Assembly: GCA_018654125.1 (NCBI GenBank)
Contig: JABIME010000051.1
Location: 1 to 6,745, forward strand
Direction of reading: 5' to 3'
Source: Candidatus Cloacimonadota bacterium
Lineage (GTDB): Bacteria; Cloacimonadota; Cloacimonadia; Cloacimonadales; TCS61
Length of the DNA stretch: 6,745 nt
The first letter of the stretch is position 1. Each line of letters begins with the position of its first letter. A model generated the notes under the pieces. It saw only the letters and a program-made list of their open reading frames with translations, was not told where the DNA came from and did no database searches. Shown here one piece after another: positions 6,375-6,745 of the stretch. Position numbers and translations under genes: made by a program.

Positions 6375-6424
6375 ATTATCTAAATGATAAAAATTTAATT
6401 AGGGTATTATCAAAATGATAAAAA
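6375..6424. promoter_or_regulatory. Two tandem 19-bp palindromic boxes, likely regulator binding sites
   Basis: ATTATCTAAATGATAAAAA (6375-6393) and ATTATCAAAATGATAAAAA (6406-6424) differ at one base and start 31 bp apart, about three helical turns. The second contains a perfect palindrome TTATCA-AAA-TGATAA (6407-6421); the first keeps the inner TTATC/GATAA arms. They lie upstream of the tentative promoter of the DUF4097-type gene, a position that would suit an activator, and just past the lipid-kinase stop codon. The cognate protein is unknown. Confidence 0.5.
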
Positions 6425-6426
6425 GA

Positions 6427-6745
6427 TTAACAGATCAGATTAAGTTTTTTAGGTAGCAGCTCTATTGTGAAATTCAGCGGATCATTTAATTTAGGAAGCT
6501 CACCATCATAATAAATAGGAATGGGTTCTTTTGTTGTGATCTCTATCTTGAGTGTTTGATGTATAACTACTTCTGGTTCTTTTAAGTGCTTCCCTTTTAT
6601 TGCAGAAGGTAATAAACTTAAAACTCTTCTTCGATTTACTTTTTTAATTAAGCAAATATCTAATAATCCATCATCAACACGCGCTTCCGGTGTTAATAAA
6701 AATCCACCACCGGTAGACATTCCGTTCCCAACTGAAAGAAGCAGA
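6427..6745 (-). CDS. Diacylglycerol kinase/YegS-type lipid kinase, C-terminal part
   Basis: Partial gene: the reading frame stays open through the right edge, giving 105 visible C-terminal residues. The visible part begins LLLSVGNGMSTGGGFLLTPEARVDDGLLDICLI, the hallmark of the C-terminal domain of the DAGK/LCB5/YegS family (COG1597). It contains the GNG and GGG segments, P-E-A-(x)2-DDGLLD, and later YYDGELP, matching the conserved DGE near the end. Family members phosphorylate diacylglycerol or related lipids with ATP at the inner face of the membrane, and full-length proteins are usually about 290-320 residues. The ATP-binding N-terminal domain is outside the window, so the exact substrate cannot be judged. 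The internal ATG at 6720 is not the start, because family similarity continues upstream of it. The stop TAA is 3 bp from the tandem palindromic boxes. Confidence 0.88.
   Translation of the reverse strand, partial: LLLSVGNGMSTGGGFLLTPEARVDDGLLDICLIKKVNRRRVLSLLPSAIKGKHLKEPEVVIHQTLKIEITTKEPIPIYYDGELPKLNDPLNFTIELLPKKLNLIC

Overview
The window is AT-rich bacterial DNA with tightly packed genes: six complete protein genes and one partial gene cut by the right edge. The coding style (AT-rich codons, AGGAGG-type ribosome sites, a ferredoxin-GltD fusion and a radical SAM enzyme) suggests an anaerobic or microaerobic bacterium. A member of the FCB/Cloacimonadota-like lineages is a plausible guess, but no marker gene here fixes the taxonomy.

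Left part (12-2818, + strand): a three-gene, operon-like run. It starts with a 588-residue protein joining a two-cluster ferredoxin domain to a GltD-type NAD(P)H/FAD oxidoreductase. A small two-CBS-domain protein follows 8 bp later, and then a LOG-family nucleotide phosphoribohydrolase whose ATG directly abuts the preceding stop. The first gene handles electrons. The other two belong to families that bind or hydrolyse adenine nucleotides, so a redox/energy-sensing link is possible but not shown.

Middle part (2822-5197, - strand): a rarA-like AAA+ ATPase gene with a sigma70-like promoter, followed by a SplB-related radical SAM gene and an intrinsic terminator converging on the LOG gene. RarA begins with QISLF near its N-terminus and the radical SAM protein ends in QLELF. 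Both resemble the bacterial sliding-clamp-binding pentapeptide, which suggests a replication-coupled DNA-repair pair. Two different palindromic elements lie at the two ends of the radical SAM gene (2827-2876 and 3769-3794).

Right part (5271-6745, - strand): an exported DUF4097-type repeat protein with a strict 18-residue period and its own strong terminator, then the C-terminal end of a diacylglycerol-kinase/YegS-type lipid kinase. The 178-bp gap between them holds a tentative promoter and two near-identical 19-bp palindromic boxes spaced 31 bp apart, which look like tandem regulator sites.

Most genes belong to known families. The most unusual points are the paired clamp-like motifs, the tandem palindromic boxes, the ferredoxin-GltD fusion beside CBS and LOG genes, and the palindromes flanking the radical SAM gene.
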